From an uncultured Oscillospiraceae bacterium (GTDB lineage: Bacteria; Bacillota; Clostridia; Oscillospirales; Oscillospiraceae), in contig CAKTJX010000014.1 of the NCBI GenBank assembly GCA_934569045.1, positions 1-54,983 of the forward strand: 54,983 nt of DNA, written 5' to 3'. This document shows, piece by piece, positions 36,749-44,828 of the stretch (position 1 is its first letter; every line of letters starts with the position of its first letter). A program made the translations under genes and the position numbers. A model generated the notes under the pieces. The model ran no database searches, was not told the origin of the DNA, and saw nothing but the letters and a program-made list of their open reading frames with translations.

Positions 36749-38090
36749 GCTTTTCAGTGTCGGGCTGGATGTGGGCACCACCTCCACCCAGATGATCGTG
36801 TCCCGGCTGACGGTGCAAAACCGGGCCTCGGAATTTGCCGTGCCGGAGCTGCAGATCACGGACCGGCAGATTCTCTATGAGAGCCCGGTGCATTTTACCC
36901 CCCTGCAATCGGACAGCCTGATTGATGCCCCGGCCCTGCGGGCGCTGATTCTGCGGGAGTATGAAAAAGCGGGCCTTCGTCGGGAGGATGTGGACACCGG
37001 GGCCGTCATCGTCACCGGGGAGACCAGCCGGAAGGAGAACGCCGCCCAGGTGACCCAGGCTCTTTCGGACCTGGCCGGAGACTTTGTGGTTGCCACAGCG
37101 GGGCCGGACTTAGAAAGCGTCCTGGCCGCCCAGGGCTCCGGGGCCGTGGAGGACAGCGGGCGCACGGGAAAAACGCTGCTGCATATGGACATCGGCGGCG
37201 GCACCGCCAACCTGAGCCTGATCCGAAATGGGGAGATTGCCGCCACCGGCTGTCTGAATGTGGGCGGACGGCTGGTCAAATTCGGGCCTGACGGGCGGAT
37301 TTCCTATGTCTCCCCGGTGCTGTCCGGCCTCTTTGACGCACCCCTGGGTGCCTGCCCGGAGGAAGGGCAGCTGGACGCGCTCTGCGATACGCTTGCAAGG
37401 GCTTTAGAGGCTGCCGCGGGGCTGATTCAGGCCCCGGAGCTGCTGCGAAAGCTGACCACGGAGGGAACCCGGCCCCTGCCGTTGCAGCCGCCGGGAGAGG
37501 CAGTCATCCCCTCCTTTTCCGGCGGGGTGGCGGACTGCATCGCGCAGGATTTCCCGGACGGTGCCTTTGGGGACCTGGGGCCGAGACTGGGCCGGGCCAT
37601 CCGGCGAAGCCGCCTGTGCCGGGGAGAATACCGGCTGGGGGCGCAGGCCATCCGGGCCACGGTCATCGGCGCGGGCTGCCACAGCACCACCCTCTCCGGC
37701 AGCACAGTGTTCTGCCGGGATGTGGCCCTGCCCCTGAAAAATCTCCGGGCCCTGCCCTGGGCCCCGGGGCAGAGCCTTTCGCCGGAGGAACGGGAGGGCC
37801 CCTGGATTCTGGCCCTGGCAGGGCTCCCCGCCCCCGGCTACGACCAGGTACGGGCCCTGGCGGAGACCATTCTGGGGGCATTTCCCCAAGGGGCGCTTTG
37901 GATTTGTGTCGAGCAGGACATGGCAAAGGCCCTGGGGCAGGCCCTGGCCTGCCGGACGGACCGGCCCATTCTGTGCATTGACCGGATTCGGCTCCCCGCC
38001 GGAAGCTACCTGGATATCGGCAGCCCCGCGGGGCCCGCTTTCCCGGTGGTGGTGAAAACTCTGGTATTCGGAAAGGAACAGCACCAATGA
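36741..38090 (+). CDS. eutA: Ethanolamine ammonia-lyase reactivating factor EutA
   Basis: An ASKHA-fold chaperone that uses ATP to swap damaged cobalamin out of EutBC. From the ATC codon at 36741 it has 449 residues and begins (M)SELFSVGLDVGTTSTQ, the expected first phosphate-binding strand of the family. A start at GTG 36771 would delete most of that strand. Further motifs are VTGETSRKENA, the second phosphate loop MDIGGGTANLSLI (about residue 143) and IPSFSGGVADCI. Length is close to the Salmonella protein (467). It overlaps eutG by 8 bases and eutC by 4. The start codon is the uncertain point; identity is not. Confidence 0.88.
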   Translation: MSELFSVGLDVGTTSTQMIVSRLTVQNRASEFAVPELQITDRQILYESPVHFTPLQSDSLIDAPALRALILREYEKAGLRREDVDTGAVIVTGETSRKENAAQVTQALSDLAGDFVVATAGPDLESVLAAQGSGAVEDSGRTGKTLLHMDIGGGTANLSLIRNGEIAATGCLNVGGRLVKFGPDGRISYVSPVLSGLFDAPLGACPEEGQLDALCDTLARALEAAAGLIQAPELLRKLTTEGTRPLPLQPPGEAVIPSFSGGVADCIAQDFPDGAFGDLGPRLGRAIRRSRLCRGEYRLGAQAIRATVIGAGCHSTTLSGSTVFCRDVALPLKNLRALPWAPGQSLSPEEREGPWILALAGLPAPGYDQVRALAETILGAFPQGALWICVEQDMAKALGQALACRTDRPILCIDRIRLPAGSYLDIGSPAGPAFPVVVKTLVFGKEQHQ

Positions 38091-38992
38091 ACAAGCAGGA
38101 ATTGTCCGCCCTGGTGGCGGAGCTTCTCAAAACCATGGGGCAGGAGCCTGCCGTGAAGGCCTCGGATTACCACCCCACCCAGCCGGACCCCGTCCAGAAG
38201 GATGCGGCGGAGCCGGAAGCGTTCGTGCCGGATATAACGAAGCTGGACCTTCGCAGGCTCTACCTGACGGAGAGTCCCCAGGATGGGGCACGTTTCTTAG
38301 CCATGAAGGCCAAAACCCCCGCCCGCTTAGGCTGCGGCAAGGCCGGGGCCCGGTACAAAACCCTGACCATGCTCCGCTTCCGGGCAGATCACGCGGCGGC
38401 CCAGGACACGGTATTCAGCCAGGTGCCGGAGGACTACGCGGAAAAGCACGGCTTTCTCGCGGTGCAGACCAAGTGCCGCAGCAAGGACGAATACCTGACC
38501 CGGCCGGACTTAGGCCGGTGCTTTGACGAGGAGACTCTGGAAAAGCTCCGCCGGGAGCTCCCGAAGGCTCCCCAGGTGCAGCTGGTCATCGGGGACGGGC
38601 TGTCCTCCGCCGCCATCCTCGCCAACGCGGCGGACTGTCTGGCGGCCATCCAGGAGGGGCTGAAGCTGCGCCGCATCGACTTTGGCAAAACGGTGTTTGT
38701 CCGCTACTGCCGGGTGGGCGCCGGCGATGCCATCGGAGACGTGACGGGGGCAAAGGTGGTGTGCATCCTGGTTGGCGAGCGGCCGGGACTGGTGACGGAT
38801 AAGAGCATGTCCGCCTATATCACCTACGGGGCCCACACCGGGGTTCTGGAGTCCTGCCGCACGGTGGTCAGCAACATCCACGCCCAGGGCACCCCGGCAG
38901 TGGAGGCGGGGGCCCATATCGCGGGGCTGCTGGAGACCATCCTGCAAAAGCAGGTCTCCGGCGTGAAGCTCTACGGGGAGGCCGTGGGATGA
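38087..38992 (+). CDS. eutC: Ethanolamine ammonia-lyase, small subunit
   Basis: The 301-residue light chain of the adenosylcobalamin enzyme that splits ethanolamine into acetaldehyde and ammonia. A charged, poorly conserved N-terminal region (about 1-60), which in homologues directs the enzyme to the microcompartment, precedes the core: TPARLGCGKAGARYKT, IGDGLSSAAILANA, VRYCRVGAGDAIGD and GERPGLVTDKSMSAYI. The cobalamin sits between this subunit and EutB. It is unusual in order: eutC comes before eutL and is separated from eutB by three genes. It overlaps eutA and eutL by 4 bases each. Confidence 0.95.
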   Translation: MNKQELSALVAELLKTMGQEPAVKASDYHPTQPDPVQKDAAEPEAFVPDITKLDLRRLYLTESPQDGARFLAMKAKTPARLGCGKAGARYKTLTMLRFRADHAAAQDTVFSQVPEDYAEKHGFLAVQTKCRSKDEYLTRPDLGRCFDEETLEKLRRELPKAPQVQLVIGDGLSSAAILANAADCLAAIQEGLKLRRIDFGKTVFVRYCRVGAGDAIGDVTGAKVVCILVGERPGLVTDKSMSAYITYGAHTGVLESCRTVVSNIHAQGTPAVEAGAHIAGLLETILQKQVSGVKLYGEAVG

Positions 38993-39606
38993 TCCCGGTA
39001 AAGGTGCTGGCGGTGCGCTACCTGCAAAACGTCTCCCCCGCCCTGAGCCGCGCCCTGGGCACGGAGGCAAGGTGCCTTGCCATGCTGACCACGGACTGTG
39101 ACGATGCCACCTATATCGCCCTGGATGCCGCCACCAAGGCAGCGGCGGCCCGGGTAATCTTCGCCCGGAGCTTTTACGCCGGGGCCCCCAACGCCACCCA
39201 GCCCTACGCGGGAGAGGTCATCGGCATTCTGGGGGCGGACACCCCGGGGGATGCCCGCAGCGCCATGGAGGCAGCCCTGGCGGCGCTGTCCCAGGTGGGC
39301 TTTGAAGAGGCCCACGGCGTCAGCTTCCTTGCCCACACCGTCAGCAGCGCGGGCAGCTTCCTGTCCACCGAGGCGGGGGTTCCCCTGGGCTCTGCCCTGG
39401 CCTATCTGATCGCCCCGCCCCTGGAAAGCCTCTACGCCCTGGACGCGGCGCTGAAGGCGGCGGACGTGCGCCTGTGCCGCCTCTACGAACCCCCCAGCCA
39501 GACCAATTTTGGCGGCGGCCTCTTAACCGGCACCCAGTCCGCCTGCGCCGCGGCGTGTCAGGCGTTCCGTCAGGCCGTGGAGGAAGTGGCAAGGTTTCCA
39601 AAGTAA
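38989..39606 (+). CDS. eutL: Microcompartment shell protein EutL (BMC-T)
   Basis: A 205-residue protein with two tandem BMC domains that forms trimeric, pseudohexameric shell tiles with a gated pore. The EutL signature is seen at IPVKVLAVRYLQNVSPAL, DCDDATYIALDAATKAA, VIFARSFYAGAPNA and RLYEPPSQTNFGGGLLTG. It is slightly shorter than the enterobacterial protein (219). It overlaps eutC by 4 bases. A family A repeat separates it from eutM, the next shell gene. Confidence 0.95.
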   Translation: MIPVKVLAVRYLQNVSPALSRALGTEARCLAMLTTDCDDATYIALDAATKAAAARVIFARSFYAGAPNATQPYAGEVIGILGADTPGDARSAMEAALAALSQVGFEEAHGVSFLAHTVSSAGSFLSTEAGVPLGSALAYLIAPPLESLYALDAALKAADVRLCRLYEPPSQTNFGGGLLTGTQSACAAACQAFRQAVEEVARFPK

Positions 39607-39615
39607 ATTGTGTGC

Positions 39616-39740
39616 CTGTAGGGGCGGCTACCAGCCGCCCGGAAAAGACCGGAACTGTGCGTCTGGTCTTCACCGCCCACTTTCGATACCTTCCGGGCGG
39701 CTGGTAGCCGCCCCTACGAGACTCAAAAATTTGAAATCCC
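39616..39740. repeat. Repeat family A inside the eut operon
   Basis: 100-bp core (39618-39717) with hairpin ends GTAGGGGCGGCT and AGCCGCCCCTAC, inner orientation as in the copy at 48277, and the right flank CTCAAAAATTTGAAAT. The left flank seen in copies at 3574 and 48246 is missing. It fills most of the 202-base gap between eutL and eutM. In RNA it would fold into one long stem or two short ones. Confidence 0.85.
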
Positions 39741-39808
39741 CCAAAATAATTTCTACCATTGGTTTGCTCCCCAGGAGCAGACTACCACAACCTTGAAAGG
39801 ACGAAACA

Positions 39809-40117
39809 ATGATGGACACCAATTCTCTCGGAATGATCGAAACCAAGGGCCTGGTCGGGGCCATTGAGGCGGCGGATGCCATGGTGAAATCCGCCAATGT
39901 GCAGCTGGTGGGCAAGGAGCAGGTTGGCGGCGGACTCGTCACCGTCATGGTCCGGGGCGACGTGGGCGCGGTGAAGGCCGCCACCGATGCCGGGGCCGCG
40001 GCGGCGGAAAAGGTGGGCGAGCTGATCTCCGTCCACGTCATCGCCCGGCCCCACGCGGAGGTGGACAACATTCTGCCCAAGGCCCGGTCCGCCGGTTCCG
40101 CCGCCCAGGGGAAATAA
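39809..40117 (+). CDS. eutM: Microcompartment hexameric shell protein EutM (BMC-H)
   Basis: A 102-residue single BMC-domain protein, the main facet tile of the shell. It begins [20 protein letters not shown] and continues [24 protein letters not shown] and [15 protein letters not shown] [10 protein letters not shown], the standard BMC fold. The short Ala/Gln-rich tail is variable. AAAGGA precedes the ATG; a second ATG follows at once, so the start could be one codon later. It is the only BMC-H gene in the locus: no eutS or eutK was found. eutT follows after 3 bases. Confidence 0.95.
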   Translation: MMDTNSLGMIETKGLVGAIEAADAMVKSANVQLVGKEQVGGGLVTVMVRGDVGAVKAATDAGAAAAEKVGELISVHVIARPHAEVDNILPKARSAGSAAQGK

Positions 40118-40120
40118 CCG

Positions 40121-40795
40121 GTGCTCTACACCCTGGAAGCCGTCCGGGACAATCTGCGGACCCGTGACGGGAAGCGGGTCTTCTTCCTGGGGGACGGGGA
40201 TCGGCTGACGGATGCCGCAAGGGACTTTCTGAAATCCCAGAATATCCCCATTCTCCCCGCCGCCCAGGCAAAGATCAGCCGCTACGTCTCCCCCGACGGC
40301 GGCAGCTTTGAAGAAAAGCCGGAGCACCTGACCCAGCTCACCGGAAATCTCCTGGTGCCAAAAACCCACCCCCGCATCCGGTTCCGGGGGAAGCTGGACA
40401 GTCTGGAGGCGGAGCTGCTGCTGACCATCCAGGACCTTCCGGCCCAGAAGGCGGCTCTGACGGAGATTCTGGACTGCGTCCGGCGCATCCTGCGCTGCGA
40501 GGTGCTGGAGGAGCCTTTTGTGGAGGAACCCCTCTGCGGTCTGACCCAGCAGCAGCAGCGCCAGCGGAGCCAGCTGCCCCAGAAATACTTTGGCATCGCC
40601 CATTTCATGCCCCAGAGCGGGGACACACGGGAAATTCTGGAGCTGAACCGCCTCCGCGCCCACATCCGGGAGGCGGAGCTGGCGGCGGCGGAGGCCTTTG
40701 GTCGGGAGCGGACCGATCTTCTGCGGGCGCTGAACCGGCTCAGCAGCCTTGTGTATATTCTCATGCTCCAATGCAAAGGAAGGGAACGCCCATGA
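40121..40795 (+). CDS. eutT: Corrinoid adenosyltransferase EutT
   Basis: Makes adenosylcobalamin from ATP and cob(I)alamin for EutBC. The 224-residue helical protein has the family blocks VFFLGDGDRLTDAARDFL, LVPKTHPRIRFRGKLDSLEAELL, ILRCEVLEEP and FGIAHFMPQSGDTREILELNRLR in order. The His-x11-Cys-Cys-x2-Cys metal motif described for the Salmonella enzyme is not present, so this is probably the metal-motif-free type known from some Firmicutes. The start is GTG at 40121, 3 bases after eutM. Its stop overlaps the eutB start by 4 bases. Confidence 0.88.
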   Translation: MLYTLEAVRDNLRTRDGKRVFFLGDGDRLTDAARDFLKSQNIPILPAAQAKISRYVSPDGGSFEEKPEHLTQLTGNLLVPKTHPRIRFRGKLDSLEAELLLTIQDLPAQKAALTEILDCVRRILRCEVLEEPFVEEPLCGLTQQQQRQRSQLPQKYFGIAHFMPQSGDTREILELNRLRAHIREAELAAAEAFGRERTDLLRALNRLSSLVYILMLQCKGRERP

Positions 40796-42156
40796 AACTG
40801 AAAACCACCCTTTTGGGGAAGACATATGTATTCCGAGACCTGAAGCAGGCCATGGCGAAAGCCAATGAGGAGAAAACCGGGGACCAGCTGGCGGGGCTCG
40901 CCGCGGAGAGCGCCCAGGAGCGCATTGCCGCCAAGGTGGTGCTCTCCGGCATCACCTTACAGGAACTCCGGGAGAATCCGGCGGTGCCCTATGAGCAGGA
41001 CGAAGTGACCCGGATTATTCAGGATGATCTGAACCTGCCGGAATACGAAAAGATCAAGGGCTGGACCGTGGCCCAGCTCCGGGAATGGATTCTCTCGGAA
41101 GCCACCACCGGGGCGGACATCCGCAGGGTGAGCCGGGGGCTCACCGCGGAGATGGCAGCGGCGGTGTGCAAGCTCATGAGCAACCTGGACCTCATCTATG
41201 CGGCCAGCAAGATCACCGTCACCGCCCACTGCAACACCACCATCGGCCTGCCGGGAACCCTGAGCTGCCGCCTGCAGCCCAACCACACCACCGATGACCC
41301 GGAGGGCATCACCGCCTCCGTCTTAGAGGGGCTGAGCTTTGGCGCGGGAGACGCGGTGATCGGGCTGAACCCGGTGACGGATTCCCCGGAGCAGGCGGGA
41401 AAAATCCTGCGCCGGTTCCAGGAGATCAAGGAGCACTGGGCCATCCCCACCCAGATCTGCGTACTGGCCCACGTCACCGCCCAGATGAAGGCCGTGGAGC
41501 AGGGTGCGCCCTGTGACCTGATTTTTCAGTCCATCGCCGGGAGCCAGAAGGGCAACGAGGCCTTCGGCTTCAGCGCCCAGACGATTCAGGATGCCCAGGC
41601 CCTGATGCTGCAAAAGGGCACGGCCCAGGGGCCCAACGTATTGTATTTTGAGACGGGGCAGGGCTCGGAGCTGTCCAGCTCTGCCCACTTTGACACGGAT
41701 CAGGTGACCATGGAGGCCCGGTGCTACGGCTTTGCAAGGCACTTCTCCCCCTTCCTCGTCAATACGGTGGTAGGCTTCATCGGCCCGGAATACCTCTACG
41801 ATGCCCGCCAGGTCACCCGGGCGGGACTGGAGGACCACTTTATGGGCAAGCTCTTAGGGGTGAGCATGGGCTGTGACTGCTGCTACACCAACCACATGAA
41901 GGCGGACCAGAACGACATTGAGAATCTGGCATCCCTTCTGACCCTGGCGGGGTGCAATTACTTCATGGGCATCCCCCACGGGGACGACATCATGCTGAAC
42001 TACCAGACCACCGGCTTCCGGGACACTGCCGCCCTGCGGGAGATCACCGGCAAAACCGCCATTCCGGAATTCCAGCGCTGGCTGGAGAAAATGGGCTTCG
42101 TGGAGAACGGCCGCCTGACCCAAAAAGCCGGCGACGGCTCCAGCCTGTTGTACTAA
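40792..42156 (+). CDS. eutB: Ethanolamine ammonia-lyase, large subunit
   Basis: The 454-residue catalytic TIM-barrel subunit. Recognisable segments are LKQAMAKANEEKTGDQLAG, CNTTIGLPGTLSCRLQPNHT, DAVIGLNPVTDS, FQSIAGSQKGNEAFG, YFETGQGSELSS and MGCDCCYTNHMKADQ followed by MGIPHGDDIMLNYQTT. These contain the substrate-binding Arg, Glu, Gln and Asp residues of the family. The start is the ATG at 40792 because AAGGAAGGGA is correctly spaced and family members begin KLKTTL; the ATG at 40771 has no ribosome site. It couples to eutT by an ATGA overlap and precedes eutE by 13 bases. Confidence 0.97.
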   Translation: MKLKTTLLGKTYVFRDLKQAMAKANEEKTGDQLAGLAAESAQERIAAKVVLSGITLQELRENPAVPYEQDEVTRIIQDDLNLPEYEKIKGWTVAQLREWILSEATTGADIRRVSRGLTAEMAAAVCKLMSNLDLIYAASKITVTAHCNTTIGLPGTLSCRLQPNHTTDDPEGITASVLEGLSFGAGDAVIGLNPVTDSPEQAGKILRRFQEIKEHWAIPTQICVLAHVTAQMKAVEQGAPCDLIFQSIAGSQKGNEAFGFSAQTIQDAQALMLQKGTAQGPNVLYFETGQGSELSSSAHFDTDQVTMEARCYGFARHFSPFLVNTVVGFIGPEYLYDARQVTRAGLEDHFMGKLLGVSMGCDCCYTNHMKADQNDIENLASLLTLAGCNYFMGIPHGDDIMLNYQTTGFRDTAALREITGKTAIPEFQRWLEKMGFVENGRLTQKAGDGSSLLY

Positions 42157-42169
42157 AAAGGAGACTATC

Positions 42170-43594
42170 ATGCCACAATTGGATATCGATTTATCCGCCC
42201 GGCAGGAGGCGCGGGAATTGGCGCGGCGGGCGGGGGCGGCCCAGCAGGTCCTGGAAAGAATGGACCAGGCCGGGCTGGATGCCATCGTCAGCGCCATGGC
42301 CCAGGCCTTCCGGCCGGAATGCGCGGAGCTGGCCAAGCTGGCGGTGGAGGAGACGGGCTTCGGCAATACCCAGGATAAGACCGCCAAGAATCTCTTCGCC
42401 TGCCAGCAGGTGCTTGATGCCATTGCCCCCATGAAAACCAAGGGCATCCTCCGGGAAATCTCGGAAAAGCGGCTGTGGGAGATTGGCGTGCCCGCCGGGG
42501 TCATTGCCGCCATTGTCCCCAGCACCAACCCCACCTCCACCGTGTGCTACAAGGCGCTGATCAGCCTGAAGGCGGGCTGCGCCATCGTCTTTTCTCCCCA
42601 TCCCAAGGCGGCAGGCTGCACCCGGGCGGCGGTGGAAATTCTGGCCCGGGCGGCAGAGGGGGCCGGGGCCCCGGCGGGGAGCATCTCCTGCCTGACGGCG
42701 GGGCAGATGGCGGGCACCCAGGAGCTCATGGCCGCGCCGGAGGTGAAGCTGATTCTCGCCACCGGCGGCCCCGGCATGGTCCGCGCCGCCTATTCCTCCG
42801 GCAAACCCGCCATCGGCGTGGGGGCCGGAAACGGCCCCGCCTATATCCACAGCTCCGCCGACGTGGCCCAGGCGGTTTCCTGCATTGTCCGGTCCAAAAC
42901 CTTTGACAACGGCACGGTCTGCGCCTCGGAGCAGAGCATCATTGTGGAAAAGAGCATGGAATCTATGGTGCTGGAGGAGGCCCGGCGGCAGGGCATCTAC
43001 CTGATGCCCAAGGAGGAGGCCGGGGCCCTGGCGAAATTTCTCTTCAAGCCCGGCGGCGGCCTGAATCCCCAGGTGGTGGGCAAAACCGCCATCTATCTGG
43101 CGGAAAAGGCCGGATTCTCCGTACCCAAGGATACCAAGGTGCTGATGGCCCGGGAGCAGGAGGCGGGGCCCACCCGGCCCTACTCCATGGAAAAGCTCTG
43201 CCCGGTGCTGGCCTTTTTCGTCATGGAGGACGAGGACGCGGTGCTTGAAAAATCCGTAGAGGTGCTGCGCCACGAGGGCAGCGGCCACACCTACGCCATC
43301 CACGCCCGGGATGAAGCGGTGATTCGCCGGTTCGCTCTAGCAATCCCCGTCTCCCGGTTCCTGGTCAACGCCCCGGCGGCCCTGGGGGGCATTGGCGCGG
43401 CCACCGGGCTGTTCCCTGCCCTGACCCTGGGCTGCGGGGCGGTAGGCGGCAGCAGCTCCTCCAACAACATCTCTCCCCTGGATTTAATCAACATCCGCCG
43501 TGCCGCCTGGGGCATGGAAGAAAAGCCCCAGCCGCCTCAGGACAATGCGCTGGTGGAGCTGCTGACACAGAAAATTCTGGAAAGGCTGGGATGA
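42170..43594 (+). CDS. eutE: Acylating acetaldehyde dehydrogenase EutE
   Basis: Converts acetaldehyde, NAD and CoA to acetyl-CoA inside the microcompartment. The 474-residue aldehyde dehydrogenase has VPSTNPTSTV (116-125), IGVGAGNGPAYI, the catalytic Cys251 in FDNGTVCASEQ, and PYSMEKLCPVLA. The N-terminal 18-residue encapsulation helix of the Salmonella protein is not evident; instead, a Pro-rich linker (EEKPQPPQ) leads to a C-terminal amphipathic helix (ALVELLTQKILERLG), which looks like the encapsulation peptide moved to the other end. It overlaps pduL by 4 bases. Confidence 0.95.
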   Translation: MPQLDIDLSARQEARELARRAGAAQQVLERMDQAGLDAIVSAMAQAFRPECAELAKLAVEETGFGNTQDKTAKNLFACQQVLDAIAPMKTKGILREISEKRLWEIGVPAGVIAAIVPSTNPTSTVCYKALISLKAGCAIVFSPHPKAAGCTRAAVEILARAAEGAGAPAGSISCLTAGQMAGTQELMAAPEVKLILATGGPGMVRAAYSSGKPAIGVGAGNGPAYIHSSADVAQAVSCIVRSKTFDNGTVCASEQSIIVEKSMESMVLEEARRQGIYLMPKEEAGALAKFLFKPGGGLNPQVVGKTAIYLAEKAGFSVPKDTKVLMAREQEAGPTRPYSMEKLCPVLAFFVMEDEDAVLEKSVEVLRHEGSGHTYAIHARDEAVIRRFALAIPVSRFLVNAPAALGGIGAATGLFPALTLGCGAVGGSSSSNNISPLDLINIRRAAWGMEEKPQPPQDNALVELLTQKILERLG

Positions 43595-44208
43595 ATATGG
43601 ACCTGAACGCACTGACAGACGCGGTGCTGGGGCGGCTGTTCATTGAGCTGGAGGCCTCCGGGCGGCATGTGCATGTGACGAAGGAGCAGGCCCAGGCCCT
43701 CTTCGGCCATCCCCTGACCCCCCAGCGGCCGCTGAGCCAGCCGGGGCAGTTCCTTGCCAAAGAGCGGGTAACGGTGCGGGGCCCCAAGGGGGAATTCCGG
43801 GAGGTGGCCGTGCTGGGCCCGGAGCGGCAAGCAGGCCAGGTGGAGCTCTCCATGACGGACTGCCGCAGTCTCGGCATCACCGCCCCCCTGCGCTTATCCG
43901 GGGACATTGCCGGAACGCCGGGGGCCCTGCTGTCCGGCCCCCATGGGGATGTGCAGCTGCGGCAGGGGGTTATCGTTGCCAAGCGCCATGTGCACCTGAC
44001 CCCCGAGGCGGCGGCGGCCTTCGGGGTCCAGCATGGGCAGAATGTCCGCTTGCAGACCTTCACCGCCCGGCCCCTGATCTTTGAGGACGTGGCCGTGCGG
44101 GTCAGCCGGGACTTTGCCCCCTATGCCCACCTGGATTACGACGAGGCCAACGCCTGCGGCTTCCAGAAGGGGGACCTGGGGAGGATCACACCATGCGGGC
44201 GCTGCTGA
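43591..44208 (+). CDS. pduL: PduL-type phosphate acyltransferase
   Basis: Exchanges CoA for phosphate on acetyl-CoA, recycling CoA inside the shell and yielding acetyl phosphate for ATP synthesis. The 205-residue protein carries the two metal-binding motifs GRHVHVTKEQ (about 29-38) and AKRHVHLTPEAA (about 130-141) and the VELSMTDCRSLGI and DYDEANACGFQKGD blocks. Its first ~20 residues (LNALTDAVLGRLF) form an amphipathic helix typical of encapsulation peptides. It stands in for the unrelated EutD of enterobacteria. It overlaps eutE by 4 bases and the next gene by 16. Confidence 0.94.
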   Translation: MNMDLNALTDAVLGRLFIELEASGRHVHVTKEQAQALFGHPLTPQRPLSQPGQFLAKERVTVRGPKGEFREVAVLGPERQAGQVELSMTDCRSLGITAPLRLSGDIAGTPGALLSGPHGDVQLRQGVIVAKRHVHLTPEAAAAFGVQHGQNVRLQTFTARPLIFEDVAVRVSRDFAPYAHLDYDEANACGFQKGDLGRITPCGRC

Positions 44209-44588
44209 TCGGCCGGGAGCCTCCGGCGGCCCTGGGCTGGGAATATACGAAAGAGGCCCCTTACGATGCCGTGGTGCTGGGGTCCTTGCAGCTCTCGGAG
44301 CTGCTGCAATTCCGGGAGGAGCGGGTGCTGGAGGCCCTGGCCCAGGGAAAGCCCGTGTATCTCTACACCCCCGGGCTGCCGGAAAGCCCCAAAAACCGGG
44401 CCCTGTCCGGCTCCCTGGCGGCGGCCCAGCGGGAGCTCAAGAACTGGGGCGTGCTGTTTACGGACGGGGGCCGGAAGAAGCTGATCACCGCCGAGGAGGC
44501 ACGGCTTCTCCGCTCCCAGGGCCGCCGCCCCGGGGCGGACGCGGTATTAACACCGCTGGCAAAGGAAATTATGGAGGGATCGGTATGA
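44193..44588 (+). CDS. Uncharacterised protein of the eut locus
   Basis: A 131-residue soluble protein starting MRALLIGREPPAALGWEYT, with an alternating strand/helix pattern (DAVVLGSLQLSELLQF, GKPVYLYTPGLPES) that suggests a small Rossmann-like fold. I recall small ethanolamine-utilisation proteins of unknown function (TIGR02536) at this place in clostridial eut loci, and this may be one, but the match is not certain. Positional conservation between pduL and eutN, with overlaps of 16 and 4 bases, ties it to the microcompartment. It lacks a BMC domain and any catalytic motif that I recognise. Confidence 0.6.
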   Translation: MRALLIGREPPAALGWEYTKEAPYDAVVLGSLQLSELLQFREERVLEALAQGKPVYLYTPGLPESPKNRALSGSLAAAQRELKNWGVLFTDGGRKKLITAEEARLLRSQGRRPGADAVLTPLAKEIMEGSV

Positions 44589-44827
44589 AAATCGGAAGTG
44601 TGGTAGGCTCCATCTGGGCCACCCGGAAGGCCGCCTGCTTGCAGGGCCAGACCTTTCTGGTGGTCCGCGCCGGGTCAGAAGAGCTGGTGGCGGCAGACCA
44701 GGTTGGGGCGGGCCCCGGCGACCAGGTGCTTCTCGCCACCGGCACGGTGGCATCCCGCTACTGCATGGATGCCCCGGTGGACGCGGCAGTGGTGGCCATT
44801 CTCGACAGCAAGGAGCGGAAAGCCTGA
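44585..44827 (+). CDS. eutN: Microcompartment vertex protein EutN (BMC-P)
   Basis: An 80-residue EutN/CcmL-family protein whose pentamers cap the shell vertices. It begins MKIGSVVGSIWATRKAACLQG, the standard opening of the family, and continues VAADQVGAGPGDQVLLATG and PVDAAVVAILD. It is somewhat shorter than the 95-residue enterobacterial EutN. The start overlaps the preceding gene by 4 bases (ATGA), and eutH begins 1 base after its stop. Confidence 0.93.
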   Translation: MKIGSVVGSIWATRKAACLQGQTFLVVRAGSEELVAADQVGAGPGDQVLLATGTVASRYCMDAPVDAAVVAILDSKERKA

Positions 44828-44828
44828 A

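Noticed and set aside
36732..36771. Programmed +1 frameshift at CTC-TGA joining EutG to EutA, similar to prfB
   Set aside because: The slip would need poor re-pairing (CUC to UCU), whereas an almost perfect Shine-Dalgarno 6 bases before ATC explains the data more simply. Kept only as an alternative.
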